DNA of 62,023 nucleotides from Stieleria mannarensis (GTDB lineage: Bacteria > Planctomycetota > Planctomycetia > Pirellulales > Pirellulaceae). Of the stretch, positions 34,912 to 43,943 are shown piece after piece. Within the stretch, counting starts at the first letter, position 1. Every line of letters begins with the position of its first letter. Location of the stretch: NCBI RefSeq assembly GCF_014154935.1, contig NZ_JACEHH010000054.1, positions 1 to 62,023 of the forward strand. Direction: 5' to 3'. The translations under genes and the position numbers were made by a program. Below the pieces are notes generated by a model. It was not told the origin of the DNA. It ran no database searches and saw only the letters and a program-made list of their open reading frames with translations.

Positions 34912-37900
34912 ATGTTTTTTACGTCGCCGGTCGCGTTGTGTTTGCCGAAAACTCGCCGCCGGTGGCAATCATTTACCTACCGTCGCCGAAGTGTCACGTC
35001 CGCGCGCCGCCTTGTACTGCTAGCCGCCGTGTCATTGCTCGGGTCACTGCTCGGGTCACTGCTCGGGGGATGCGGTCCTTCGCCGAATGCCGACAACGTG
35101 GGCGAAAACCCTACCGCCCCCCGCGCCGACCAATTGGATGACAAACCGCTAGCCAATCCGGTCGGCACACTCAAATTGTCGCTGCGACGCCGCCAATGGG
35201 ACCAGGCCTGGGCCGCATCCCAAGTAATCCTGGACCAAGCCGAAATAAACCGTAGCGAACCAGCCGGCACAACCGACCGGGGATCATCACCGATCGAACC
35301 GGACACCTTGGTCCTGATCGCCCAAGCCGCCCACGAAACCGGGCGTCCTGACCAGGCCGCCAAATTCCTGCGCTCGGCCTGTGAAGCGGAGTCCTTTCGA
35401 AATCCCGGCCGCGTGCGACAAACCATGATCGCGATGATCGGGCTGGGCCAATACTACGACGGGCTGGAATTTCTGGAACAGGCACTGCGCGCCCAACCGG
35501 ACCAACACGAGACGCGCCGCTGGTTGTTCGATTTCTACATCGGTGCCGACGACCGCGTTTCGGCAATGCGACACGGTCAAACCTTGGTGCTGGCCCGCCG
35601 CTTTGACATCGGGATGCTGAAAGATTTAAGCAACACCGAGCGGCGGACCTTGGATGCCGACCCGTTGGACCAAATGGTCACCCGCAATCCCGACGACAAG
35701 CGACCGTTGTTGGGGGCGGCCAAGTCAAAATTCGACGAGAGTAAGTTCGACGAAGCGATCGAGTTGCTTCGCGAGATCGTCGCCCAACACCCCCAGCACC
35801 ATCCCTCCCAAGCTTTCTTGGGACAATCGTTGGCCGCATCGCGACGCTTTGACGAACTCGAGCGTTGGGCGGCGGCGCAGACCGACGGGATCCAGGCTTA
35901 CCCCAGTTACTGGATCGCCCTGGGGGACTGGGCACGGGCCAACGACGACACCGCGGCGGCGCTGCGTGCGTTCGCCCAAGCGGCCACGTGCGACGATCCC
36001 GACGTGGTTCAAATCTGGACGCGGCTGGCGACGCTGCTGCCCCAGTTTGTCGACAATGATCCCGCGATCACCAAGGAAATGGTCGCGGTGGTCAACGCAC
36101 GCGCCCAGCAATTGAATCGTTTCCACCAACTCAAAGATCGCTTCGTCCGTACCGGTGAAATCTCGCGTGCCATCGCGCTTCAGGTCGCCGAGTCGCTGGT
36201 CAAACTCGGCCGGCTGTGGGAAGCCGAAGCCTGGTCGGCGATCGCGACCACGTTGCCCGAAGACGACTCGGTCGATATCGACGTCTTTCGCAGCGATCTG
36301 GTCGGACGGTTGAATCCAGAGACGCCCTGGCGCGTGCCCGAGGCGCTGCCCGATTTTGAGACGCTGTATGCCAAGTTGCCGCTGCCGAGCATCGAAAAAG
36401 TGGTTTCCGCCAGTGATCCGGTCGAGCGATCGGCCGACCGTGACGAGGCGATCGCCGGTAACACTGGCCAGCAGGACGGTGTGGTGGTCGATTGGAAACT
36501 TGAAGACGAAGCGGACGAGCGCGGGTTGAGGTTCTGGGGGCGGACCAGTGACACGCTTCACGAACCGGGGATCATGCTGTACCAGACACTCGGATGCGGC
36601 GGCGGAACCATCGACTATGACTTGGACGGCTGGAGCGACCAATACCTGGTGGCCGCCGGCGGCACACCGCCGGCGCAGGATTCGGATCCCAACGCGTTGT
36701 TCCGCAACCTGGGCGGACAATTCCAACTTGTGAGTGACCAAACGCAGACGGCCGACAAAGGATTCGGCCAAGGCGTCGCGGTTGGTGACATCAACGAAGA
36801 CGGCTTTCCGGACTTGCTGGTGCTCAATTACGGCCCCAACCGTTTGTACCTGAACAACGGCGACGGAACGTTTCGTGACGCGAGTGATCAAATGCCGGCG
36901 GGCGCCCCGGACGAATGGTCCTCCAGCGGTTCGATCGCCGACCTGGACCACGACGGACTGGCCGATCTGGTCGTCGTCAATTACTGCGCCACCTTGGCCC
37001 CGGTGACACAAAGTTGTCCGATGACGGGATCCACGGTGATTCGATCCTGTTCCCCGATGCTGTTTCCCGCCATGCCGGACCGGTTTCTGAAATCCCGGGG
37101 CGACGGGGCGTTCGTCGACAGGACCGAAGCTTGGGACGCGGTCACCGATTCGCCCGGCCGCGGCTTGGGAATTATCGTCGGCGACCTGGACGGCAAACCG
37201 GGCAACGAAGTCTTCGTGGCCAACGACATGACCAACAATCACTACTGGAGTCGTCTGGACGGCGACCAGACCGATGGAAAACTCTCGCTCTCGGAATCGG
37301 CCATGCTGCGCGGGATCGGCGGCGACGATCGCGGCATCCCGCAAGGTTCGATGGGGATCGCCACCGGCGACTTTGACCGAGACGGCGACATGGACTTTTA
37401 TGTCACCAATTTCGACAAAGAATACAACACCTTGCACTCCCAATCCTCCTCCGGCATCTGGCAAGACCGCACCGGAGCGCTCGGTTTGGTCGACGACACC
37501 CGCCCATTGGTCGCGTTCGGCACCGAAGCGATCGACATCGACAACAGCGGTGACCTGGAACTGGTGGTCACCAATGGACACGTCGACCTGTTCTCACGGG
37601 GTGACGAAAAAGCGATGTATGACCAGCCGATGCAGATCTTTCAACGATCCGACGACGGCCGCTACCGCGGCGTGTCCCTGGCCACCCTCGGCGATTATTT
37701 TCGATCCTTTCACGTCGGCCGCGGCTTGTGGACCACGGACGTCGATCGCGACGGGCAAGTCGACTTTGTGGTCACGCACCAAACCGAACCGACCGCGCTG
37801 GTGATCAACCACACGCCCAAGGTTGGCAACTGGCTGAGGTTGGATTTGAAAGGCCGAACGTCCTCGCGCGACGCGATCGGCAGCACCGTTCGCATCGAAA

Positions 37901-38100
37901 CCAGCCAGGGAACCCACACCGGATTCCTGGTCGCCGGCGACGGCTATCAATGCAGCAACGAACGCGTCATGCACTTCGGACTGGGCAACCTGGCCGACGA
38001 ATCCGTCGATGTCTCGGTGACCTGGCCGACCGGGATCAGCGAACGATTCGACGACGTTCCCACCCGCGATCAAACCGTGATCGTCGAGTCGACGCGGTAG
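34912..38100 (+). CDS. TPR + FG-GAP + ASPIC/UnbV lipoprotein (CRTAC1 family)
   Basis: A 1062-residue exported lipoprotein. The leader has three SLLG units (12-bp DNA repeat) before the lipobox LLGGC. Residues ~60-460 are TPR-like helical repeats (FDEAIELLREIVAQHPQHHP). Then come FG-GAP repeats (DINEDGFPDLLVLNYG, DLDHDGLADLVVVNYC, DFDRDGDMDFYVTNFD). The end is the ASPIC/UnbV domain (GSTVRIETSQGTHTGFLVAG, SVTWPTGISERFDDV). CRTAC1-type proteins are surface or secreted calcium-binding proteins. ATG 34912 fits the signal peptide; an earlier start is less likely. Confidence 0.86.
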   Translation: MFFTSPVALCLPKTRRRWQSFTYRRRSVTSARRLVLLAAVSLLGSLLGSLLGGCGPSPNADNVGENPTAPRADQLDDKPLANPVGTLKLSLRRRQWDQAWAASQVILDQAEINRSEPAGTTDRGSSPIEPDTLVLIAQAAHETGRPDQAAKFLRSACEAESFRNPGRVRQTMIAMIGLGQYYDGLEFLEQALRAQPDQHETRRWLFDFYIGADDRVSAMRHGQTLVLARRFDIGMLKDLSNTERRTLDADPLDQMVTRNPDDKRPLLGAAKSKFDESKFDEAIELLREIVAQHPQHHPSQAFLGQSLAASRRFDELERWAAAQTDGIQAYPSYWIALGDWARANDDTAAALRAFAQAATCDDPDVVQIWTRLATLLPQFVDNDPAITKEMVAVVNARAQQLNRFHQLKDRFVRTGEISRAIALQVAESLVKLGRLWEAEAWSAIATTLPEDDSVDIDVFRSDLVGRLNPETPWRVPEALPDFETLYAKLPLPSIEKVVSASDPVERSADRDEAIAGNTGQQDGVVVDWKLEDEADERGLRFWGRTSDTLHEPGIMLYQTLGCGGGTIDYDLDGWSDQYLVAAGGTPPAQDSDPNALFRNLGGQFQLVSDQTQTADKGFGQGVAVGDINEDGFPDLLVLNYGPNRLYLNNGDGTFRDASDQMPAGAPDEWSSSGSIADLDHDGLADLVVVNYCATLAPVTQSCPMTGSTVIRSCSPMLFPAMPDRFLKSRGDGAFVDRTEAWDAVTDSPGRGLGIIVGDLDGKPGNEVFVANDMTNNHYWSRLDGDQTDGKLSLSESAMLRGIGGDDRGIPQGSMGIATGDFDRDGDMDFYVTNFDKEYNTLHSQSSSGIWQDRTGALGLVDDTRPLVAFGTEAIDIDNSGDLELVVTNGHVDLFSRGDEKAMYDQPMQIFQRSDDGRYRGVSLATLGDYFRSFHVGRGLWTTDVDRDGQVDFVVTHQTEPTALVINHTPKVGNWLRLDLKGRTSSRDAIGSTVRIETSQGTHTGFLVAGDGYQCSNERVMHFGLGNLADESVDVSVTWPTGISERFDDVPTRDQTVIVESTR
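35032..35067. repeat. Tandem 12-bp repeat in lipoprotein signal
   Basis: Three 12-bp units (TCACTGCTCGGG) encode repeated Ser-Leu-Leu-Gly immediately before the lipobox Cys of the CRTAC1-type lipoprotein. Confidence 0.92.
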
Positions 38101-38152
38101 AACGGTCCGGGAATGAACCGTAGCGGAACCCACCAACGGTTTCTCTCCCCGG

Positions 38153-38259
38153 CATCATTCTGCCCCGCATCATTTGGAGAGGGGAGTTTACAATTCTCTT
38201 ACCCCCGAAATTTTCCTACCCAATTGACCGCAGTGTGTTCCCAGGCAGGGCCCGGGAAC
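38153..38259. repeat. Convergent intergenic repeats (families C and F) and hairpin
   Basis: 38153-38175 is a family C unit (ATCATTCTGCCCCGCATCAT). 38193-38220 is half of family F. 38237-38259 can form a hairpin, GTTCCCAGG with CCCGGGAAC, and may end transcription of both convergent genes, though no T-run follows. Confidence 0.6.
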
Positions 38260-38268
38260 AAGTGACGA

Positions 38269-38946
38269 TTATGACTCCAACGTTTTTAAACGTGCTTCCA
38301 GATCATCGATCCGCTCGGTCACCGAATCGAGCCGCGCGATCAATTGGTCGATGACATTCTTGCTGGCGTCCGGCATCGCCGCCGACTTTGCCGCGGCCTG
38401 TTTTTCGACACGCGCTTCCAGGTATTGCCGTTCCTGGGGCGGATACAGCGTGTGGGCGAACGTTTGCCCGCGCCCCGGTGGCGTCAACGCTTCCACCAAG
38501 TCCCTTTCGGTCAACGTTTCCAACACGGTTTTGACCGCGTCCAGATCCGGCAGGCTGCACATCCGTGAAGCCCGCGTCCGAAGCTCGCCGACCGTTTGGG
38601 GACCGCGGAGCAGCAATTCGGTCAACACGGCGGCTTGCGGGTTGTCCAGGTCCAACCAGTCGTAGGCGGCGTGCCGATACTTGGTCACACGTCCGCTGCC
38701 CTGGATTTCCCGAGCCGCACCGACGCCGCGCAATTCATCGAGCGCCAGCAGCACGTCGTCTTCGTCGAGTTGCATTTGCGGGTTGCGGTTGGATTTCTGG
38801 TTGCAACCGCTGATGATCGCCGCGGCCGACATCGGATAATTGTCCGGCGTCGTTTTCGCTTTTTCCACCAGCACACCCAACACGCGACGGGCGTTGGCGG
38901 ACAGGGGAACCACGGGGTTGTCGTGCGGGGCGTCAGTTTCAGACAT
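38269..38946 (-). CDS. YceH family protein (DUF480)
   Basis: A 225-residue protein of the YceH/DUF480 family, two tandem winged helices of unknown role. The hallmark regions are LSANARRVLGVLVEKAKTTP, YPMSAAAIISGCNQKSNR and VLTELLLRGPQTVGELRTRA. The C-terminal ~45 residues form a coiled-coil-like stretch (VIDQLIARLDSVTERIDDLE) after a linker. ATG 38946 begins the protein shortly before the conserved part; the in-frame extension upstream is Arg/Ser-rich and unlike the family. Confidence 0.9.
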   Translation of the reverse strand: MSETDAPHDNPVVPLSANARRVLGVLVEKAKTTPDNYPMSAAAIISGCNQKSNRNPQMQLDEDDVLLALDELRGVGAAREIQGSGRVTKYRHAAYDWLDLDNPQAAVLTELLLRGPQTVGELRTRASRMCSLPDLDAVKTVLETLTERDLVEALTPPGRGQTFAHTLYPPQERQYLEARVEKQAAAKSAAMPDASKNVIDQLIARLDSVTERIDDLEARLKTLES

Positions 38947-39060
38947 AGGATCGTCAGAAAGAAGGAGATTCTTCGAGGTGGGAAAACGGCGGCATCTCGA
39001 TGTCGCGACGCTAAACCGGCAATTCATGATCGTCGCTGATGCATCGTGGCGATGCCCAGC

Positions 39061-39195
39061 TAGGCTTTGTCCCTAAACCCGGCAAGGGACGTATGTGGTA
39101 GCGGAATTCGCCAAGAATTTCGGCTTTTCCCGTGTGAGCTGCTGCGAGTCGAAAGCCTTGGCGGCTTCCGCTACGGATTTAGGGACACCGCCTAG
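39061..39195. repeat. Palindromic repeat, family B (full copy)
   Basis: Inner arms 39100-39122 and 39150-39172 and outer arms TAGGCTTTGTCCCTAAA and TTTAGGGACACCGCCTA give a nested palindrome of about 135 bp. The second copy is at 9809-9917. Confidence 0.8.
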
Positions 39196-39220
39196 TCTAC
39201 CGTCCCGGCGGGCGGAACGT

Positions 39221-39275
39221 CAGTGCCGCATCAAGCAGTGCCGCATCAAGCAGTGCCGCATCAAGCAGTGCCGAT
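39221..39275. repeat. Tandem 15-bp repeat at the 3' end of dihydroorotase
   Basis: About 3.6 units of CAGTGCCGCATCAAG. On the minus strand the dihydroorotase stop TGA lies within the first unit and the others follow downstream, so copies accumulated just after the stop codon. Confidence 0.92.
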
Positions 39276-40613
39276 CCCATCCGGTGTCTCCCAGTAACCG
39301 CCACGAGAATGATCGAATCGCAACTTGGCCCCGCGAAACGCTTCGTCAAAACCATCGACGGCATCATAGACCTTGTGTCCGCCGACATAGGTCGCCACCG
39401 GCCACCCGGTCAGCGTGACCGAATCCCAAGGCGACCATTTCGATTTGGTGTGTTGTTCGGCATCGCGGATCGTTTTTGATTGTTTCAAATCCACCAGCAC
39501 CAAGTCCGCATCGTAACCGTTTTCGATCCTGCCTTTGCCGACGATTCCCCAAACCCGCGCAGGTGCGTCACACATCCACGACGCGACCTGGTTGATCGAG
39601 CATCGGCCTTGGGTGACTTGATCCAGCATGAGTGCCAAACTGTTCTCCACCGCCGGCAACCCCGAGGGGCTCTTCGGGTACGCCACCGATTTCTCCTCCA
39701 ACGTGTGCGGGGCATGGTCGGTTGCGATAACTTGAATGGTTTGGTCCAACAGTGCGTCAAACAAACGACGATTATCCTCAGCCGATTTGATCGAGGGGTT
39801 CATTTGGATCCGCGTGCCCAAGCGAGGGTAGTCGTCGACGTTGAAAAACAGGTGGTGCAGACAAACTTCCGCGGTGATGTACGGTGCGGGGTCGGTCAGG
39901 TATTGCAGTTCGTCGCCGGTCGAAACGTGCAGGACGTGAAAACGATGTTTGTATCGGCGGGCCAGATCCGTCGACCGCTTGGTCGCGATCATGGCGGCGC
40001 GGACATCACGGATGCGTGAATGATCGGCCACATCGGTGGTGCCGGCCAGACGATCCGCATTGGCACGCACGGTCTGTTCGTCTTCGCAATGGGCACAGAT
40101 CGGCAACGTGGTTTCGGCAAAGATCCGTTCCAGTGCTTCCTGTTCGTCGACCAACAGGTTGCCGGTACTGCTGCCGATGAAGATCTTGATCCCCGGGACA
40201 TCGGTCGCCTTGGCCAACTCGGCGGCGTTGTCCGGTGTGGCACCGATGTAGAACCCGTAATTGACCAGGGACTTTTCCGCCGCGAGCTGCTCTTTGGCGC
40301 GGACCCCGTCGATGGTCACCGCCGGGGGTTTGGTGTTGGGCATTTCCAAGAACGACGTCACACCGCCGGCGGCACAGGCGTGGCTGGCCGTTGACAGGTC
40401 TTCTTTGTGCGTCAGTCCGGGTTCGCGAAAGTGGACCTGATCGTCGATCACGCCCGGCATCAGATGCAGCCCCTGGCAGTCGACGACCTGATCAGCCGCC
40501 GCGTCCGCCCCGGCGGCGACGTCCAAAATCTTGCCGTCTTCGACCAAAACCGAATGGTTGGTGACCTGATCGGGCAGCACAACGGATGCGTTTCGAAACA
40601 GAATGCGGGTCAT
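39261..40613 (-). CDS. pyrC: Dihydroorotase
   Basis: A 450-residue amidohydrolase that closes carbamoyl aspartate to dihydroorotate in pyrimidine synthesis. Family signatures are clear: [20 protein letters not shown] near residue 55, [10 protein letters not shown] near residue 90, ICAHCEDE and ATDHAPH near residue 305. The first metal motif is DQVH rather than HVH, so Gln59 stands where the first His is usual; related enzymes of the group that includes Bacteroidetes share the [10 protein letters not shown] form, as far as I recall. ATG 40613 begins at the usual N terminus. It stands alone. Confidence 0.92.
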   Translation of the reverse strand: MTRILFRNASVVLPDQVTNHSVLVEDGKILDVAAGADAAADQVVDCQGLHLMPGVIDDQVHFREPGLTHKEDLSTASHACAAGGVTSFLEMPNTKPPAVTIDGVRAKEQLAAEKSLVNYGFYIGATPDNAAELAKATDVPGIKIFIGSSTGNLLVDEQEALERIFAETTLPICAHCEDEQTVRANADRLAGTTDVADHSRIRDVRAAMIATKRSTDLARRYKHRFHVLHVSTGDELQYLTDPAPYITAEVCLHHLFFNVDDYPRLGTRIQMNPSIKSAEDNRRLFDALLDQTIQVIATDHAPHTLEEKSVAYPKSPSGLPAVENSLALMLDQVTQGRCSINQVASWMCDAPARVWGIVGKGRIENGYDADLVLVDLKQSKTIRDAEQHTKSKWSPWDSVTLTGWPVATYVGGHKVYDAVDGFDEAFRGAKLRFDHSRGGYWETPDGIGTA

Positions 40614-40868
40614 CAATACTTCCGACAAACGCGGTGGGGGAATCGAGGAACGGGAGCCATCGGGTCTGACGTTCGCACGTCACAACCGACGGCCCCCCGT
40701 CAATCGTATCGGCCGGAGCGATCCCCGCGAAGTGGCCGCCAGACGCTAATGCCCGGCAAATACCACTTCCGCCCGATCGGGATCGAAGACGAAGGCGCAC
40801 GTCCGGGATGGATGCGTTATCCTGGTGCCCTTTTAGTCCCCCGCTCCATTGAACGTGGTGAGGTCCTC

Positions 40869-42128
40869 ATGTGGCGTGAATTCTTGCGTTCGCGATCTGT
40901 CATCGGTTGCCTCGTCCTGCTCGCCTCGATGTCACTTCATCGACCGACCTGCATCGCCGCATCGAACCAGCCGCCGGCGGGAATCCAATTTGACGGTCTG
41001 GTCAGTGCCGAGGAATTGGAAACCCTGGCCGGCCAACCGGTGGCCATCAAGCTGCGGTCGGGCCGACTGATCGCAAAGGTGGCGTTGGATTCGTTGCAGT
41101 TTGACCGCAAACACAACGGATTGAAATTTTTGAAGTATCGCAGCGAAACGGGCCGCACCAGCACGGTCAAGGTCGAAGACATCTACATGTTCTGGGTCGG
41201 CCGCCAGCGTTTTCATTTGCGTTATTTCCCACCCACGCAACAGTTATTCGTGATCAACGCGGCCGCCGCCGATGAGCAGGCGGAGAGTCGGTTGGCGGCT
41301 CAGGGGAAACAGATCCGCGAGCGTGCCGACGACCAGGAACAAGCCGAGGCGACGGCAGAACATCTCGCGTTTTTGCAGGGAGCGGCGACCACGCTCAAGG
41401 ATGTCGGTCAATTTCATGTCGTCGAAACCGAATCCACGTTGCTGTTTACCGACTATCCGCCTGCCGCCACCGCTGGACTCCGCATCTTCGTCGACAAACT
41501 GAACGAACAACTGAACCAGATGTTCGGGCTGCCCCAAGGCGACTCGATCTGGCGTGGCAAAGCGATCCTGGCCGTCTTCAGCACACCGGCGCGGTTTGCC
41601 GCGTTCGAAGAGCAAGTCATGAACAACCCCAACCATGGCGGAAGGGCCGGCGTCCGTGGCGGCGACAAACGTTTTATGCAAACGGCGATCGCCAGGAAAC
41701 TCGACAACAACGTCGCGCGCGGTCTGAGTTGGGGCTACAGCCTCGGTTTCGCCGGCCGACTTCACTCGGGTGCCAACCTGGTGCCATGGATGAACATGGG
41801 AATTGCCAACGCCGTTCAATTCGCAATCGTGCCCGACCGCAGACGCCAATCCTCGCAGCGATCCAGTGTCACCCGCCAACTCAAGAACTCCGGGTCGATG
41901 CTGGGTTTGATGACTGCGACGCGGCTGGATCAGGAACGTTGGCCGATGGCGGGCCAGCTGGTTCAATTCCTGGTCCAAAGCGATCCGGTCGCCTTCAGCC
42001 AGATGTTTCGCGACGTCAAACTGGGGGTTTCGATGGAAGAAGCCTTGCAACAGAATTTTGGATTGACCGAAGAAGCACTCGCGGCACGATTCGGGCAGTC
42101 ACTCGGCGTGCCGGGTTTACAACCGTAG
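40869..42128 (+). CDS. Secreted hypothetical protein
   Basis: A 419-residue exported protein. The signal peptide is FLRSRSVIGCLVLLASMSLH...CIAAS. An N-terminal region (LAGQPVAIKLRSGRLIAKVA, VEDIYMFWVGRQRFHLRYF) looks like an SH3-like small barrel. A helical, charged linker (ERADDQEQAEATAEHLAFLQ) leads to a globular C-terminal half with FHVVETESTLLFTDYPP and GKAILAVFSTPARFAAFE, reminiscent of peptidase-MA-like secreted proteins, but no HExxH motif is present. It diverges from dihydroorotase. The function is unknown. Confidence 0.65.
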   Translation: MWREFLRSRSVIGCLVLLASMSLHRPTCIAASNQPPAGIQFDGLVSAEELETLAGQPVAIKLRSGRLIAKVALDSLQFDRKHNGLKFLKYRSETGRTSTVKVEDIYMFWVGRQRFHLRYFPPTQQLFVINAAAADEQAESRLAAQGKQIRERADDQEQAEATAEHLAFLQGAATTLKDVGQFHVVETESTLLFTDYPPAATAGLRIFVDKLNEQLNQMFGLPQGDSIWRGKAILAVFSTPARFAAFEEQVMNNPNHGGRAGVRGGDKRFMQTAIARKLDNNVARGLSWGYSLGFAGRLHSGANLVPWMNMGIANAVQFAIVPDRRRQSSQRSSVTRQLKNSGSMLGLMTATRLDQERWPMAGQLVQFLVQSDPVAFSQMFRDVKLGVSMEEALQQNFGLTEEALAARFGQSLGVPGLQP

Positions 42129-42149
42129 TGACGGATGGTCAATGCGAGC

Positions 42150-42222
42150 GGAAAAGGGATTAGGTACCAAAAACCCCATGACCCCGAGGGTGCTTCGCAT
42201 GCTTGGCACCTGCCCCTTTTCC
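42150..42222. repeat. Palindromic repeat with GGAAAAGGG arms (family G)
   Basis: Left arm 42150-42170 (GGAAAAGGGATTAGGTACC) pairs with right arm 42203-42222 (GGCACCTGCCCCTTTTCC). The centre holds GGGTGCTTCGCATGCTTGG. It lies in the 259-bp gap between the two secreted-protein genes. Confidence 0.7.
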
Positions 42223-42387
42223 GCGGCCTGATTTAATCAGCCGGGCATCGCGAGACGTGGTTTTCGCAGCCACAAAACCGGCACCAGCGTCCATCGGCTG
42301 ATCGGTAGAATGTTCATTTCGAGTAAACCAGAAGGGCGCTCAGCCTGCCCCCTTTTCCGCTTAGCCTCTATTTCCGGAGAGACCTTG

Positions 42388-43623
42388 ATGGCACATTGCC
42401 ACCGTTTTTGGATTCTGATTGCCCTGTGGTTCGTGTTGCCAGCGCGGTCGGTCGACGCTCAACAGCGATATGTTTTGACGAGTGCGCGACAGAACATTCA
42501 CCAGGAACGTTGGCGACTTAACGGCGGTCCGTGGTCGGTCGAAAAGAAAACGCTGCACGGCGGAAAGCAAGAGGGCGTCGACCTGATCACGATCGACAAC
42601 GGTGTCCTGGAAATCGACTTGATTCCCACACGCGGCATGAGCATTTATGAAATCCGATCGGGCGACATCCGCCTGGGTTGGGATTCACCGGTGGAAAACA
42701 TCGTGCATCCGGCGTTGATCGATCTGGAAAGTCGCGGGGGGCTGGGATGGTTGGAAGGATTCAATGAGTGGATGGTCCGCTGCGGGCTGGAGTTCGCCGG
42801 TCATCCGGGGACCGACGAATGGGAAAACGCCGGCGGTGGGACCACCACGATGGATCTGTCCTTGCACGGAAAGATCGGCAACATTCCAGCTAGCGAAGTC
42901 GAAGTCATCATCGATTCGGACGCGCCGCACCGGATTCGCGTCCGCGGAGTCGTCTACGAAAAATTCTTCTATGGACCGAAGTTGAAGTTGACCACGGAAG
43001 TTTCCATCGTGCCCGGACAAGACAGCTTTCGAATCAACGACACCATTGAAAACATGGGCGGCCAGGACCAGGAATTTCAAATCATCTACCACGCCAACTT
43101 CGGTGCCCCCTTGCTGGGCGACGACGCGAAGGTGCACGCCGCGGTCAAGTCGATCGCACCGATGGACCAGCATGCCGCCGAAAGCATTGATGACTATGCG
43201 AGCTACCTGCCGCCGACGACGGGATTTGTCGAACAGGTCTATCTGGTCGAACCGCTGGCCGACGAAAACGGAGCAACCGTCGCGGTGCTGCAAAACGCGG
43301 CCGGCGACCGAGCCGCATCGATGCACTGGGCTCCCGAGCAGCTGCCCTACCTGACGATCTGGAAGAACACGGCGGCAACCGAAGACGGTTACGTGACCGG
43401 AATCGAGCCGGGGACCGGTTACCCCTACAACCGCAAGATCGAACGTGCAGCCGGGCGAGTTCCCAAACTCTCCCCCGGTCAATCGCGACAGTTCACCCTG
43501 GACATCGGATTGCACCGCGGACAAGAAAACGTCGCCGCGATCGTCGACGCCGTCAAATCAATCCAAGGCGATCGACAACCGGTGGTGAAACGTGAGCCCG
43601 AAGCAGTGGTGTCCGGCCAATAG
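42388..43623 (+). CDS. Secreted DUF4432 / aldose-epimerase-like protein
   Basis: A 411-residue exported protein. The signal peptide is WILIALWFVLPARSVDA. The mature part has the galactose-mutarotase-like fold of DUF4432: IDLIPTRGMSIYEIRSGDI (near 85), GLEFAGHPG, a middle NDTIENMGG and QIIYHANFGAPLL, ending in GYVTGIEPGTGYPYNRK. Related proteins act on sugars, but exact activity is not established. Start ATG 42388 has GGAGAG nine bases upstream. It stands alone near repeats on both sides. Confidence 0.82.
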   Translation: MAHCHRFWILIALWFVLPARSVDAQQRYVLTSARQNIHQERWRLNGGPWSVEKKTLHGGKQEGVDLITIDNGVLEIDLIPTRGMSIYEIRSGDIRLGWDSPVENIVHPALIDLESRGGLGWLEGFNEWMVRCGLEFAGHPGTDEWENAGGGTTTMDLSLHGKIGNIPASEVEVIIDSDAPHRIRVRGVVYEKFFYGPKLKLTTEVSIVPGQDSFRINDTIENMGGQDQEFQIIYHANFGAPLLGDDAKVHAAVKSIAPMDQHAAESIDDYASYLPPTTGFVEQVYLVEPLADENGATVAVLQNAAGDRAASMHWAPEQLPYLTIWKNTAATEDGYVTGIEPGTGYPYNRKIERAAGRVPKLSPGQSRQFTLDIGLHRGQENVAAIVDAVKSIQGDRQPVVKREPEAVVSGQ

Positions 43624-43943
43624 GGACGAACCCATTTGCGATACCGGCACGATCGCCCTGCCGGGGCGTCCGCGGGAATCGGGAGAAGGATGGCAGCATG
43701 ATTCGGGGCAGAATGATGATGAAATGCCCCCAGGCTGCTGTCAGACGGCTGATATCAAAAGGGTTCAACAAGTCACCGCTCGCCCTCATGGACGCCAAGT
43801 CATGAATTAACCCTCCCTGGAAAAGGTCGTGCGGTTTTCTCTGGCCGCCCTGAACCACAGGGAGGGCCTTGCCTTGACCCGGTGCAGACGAGATCGGCTA
43901 AAGCCTAGCTGGACACCAACGTGTGTGTCATCACAGAGCCGTC
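43624..43943. other. Convergent intergenic region with repeats C, D and E
   Basis: This 320-bp gap holds an inverted family C unit at 43692-43718, a family D half at 43808-43825, and a family E motif at 43896-43921. No gene is visible. Confidence 0.65.

Noticed and set aside
35725..37581. 618-codon leftward open frame opposite the CRTAC1-type gene
   Set aside because: A reverse-strand shadow of the FG-GAP repeats; the forward protein has clear domains.
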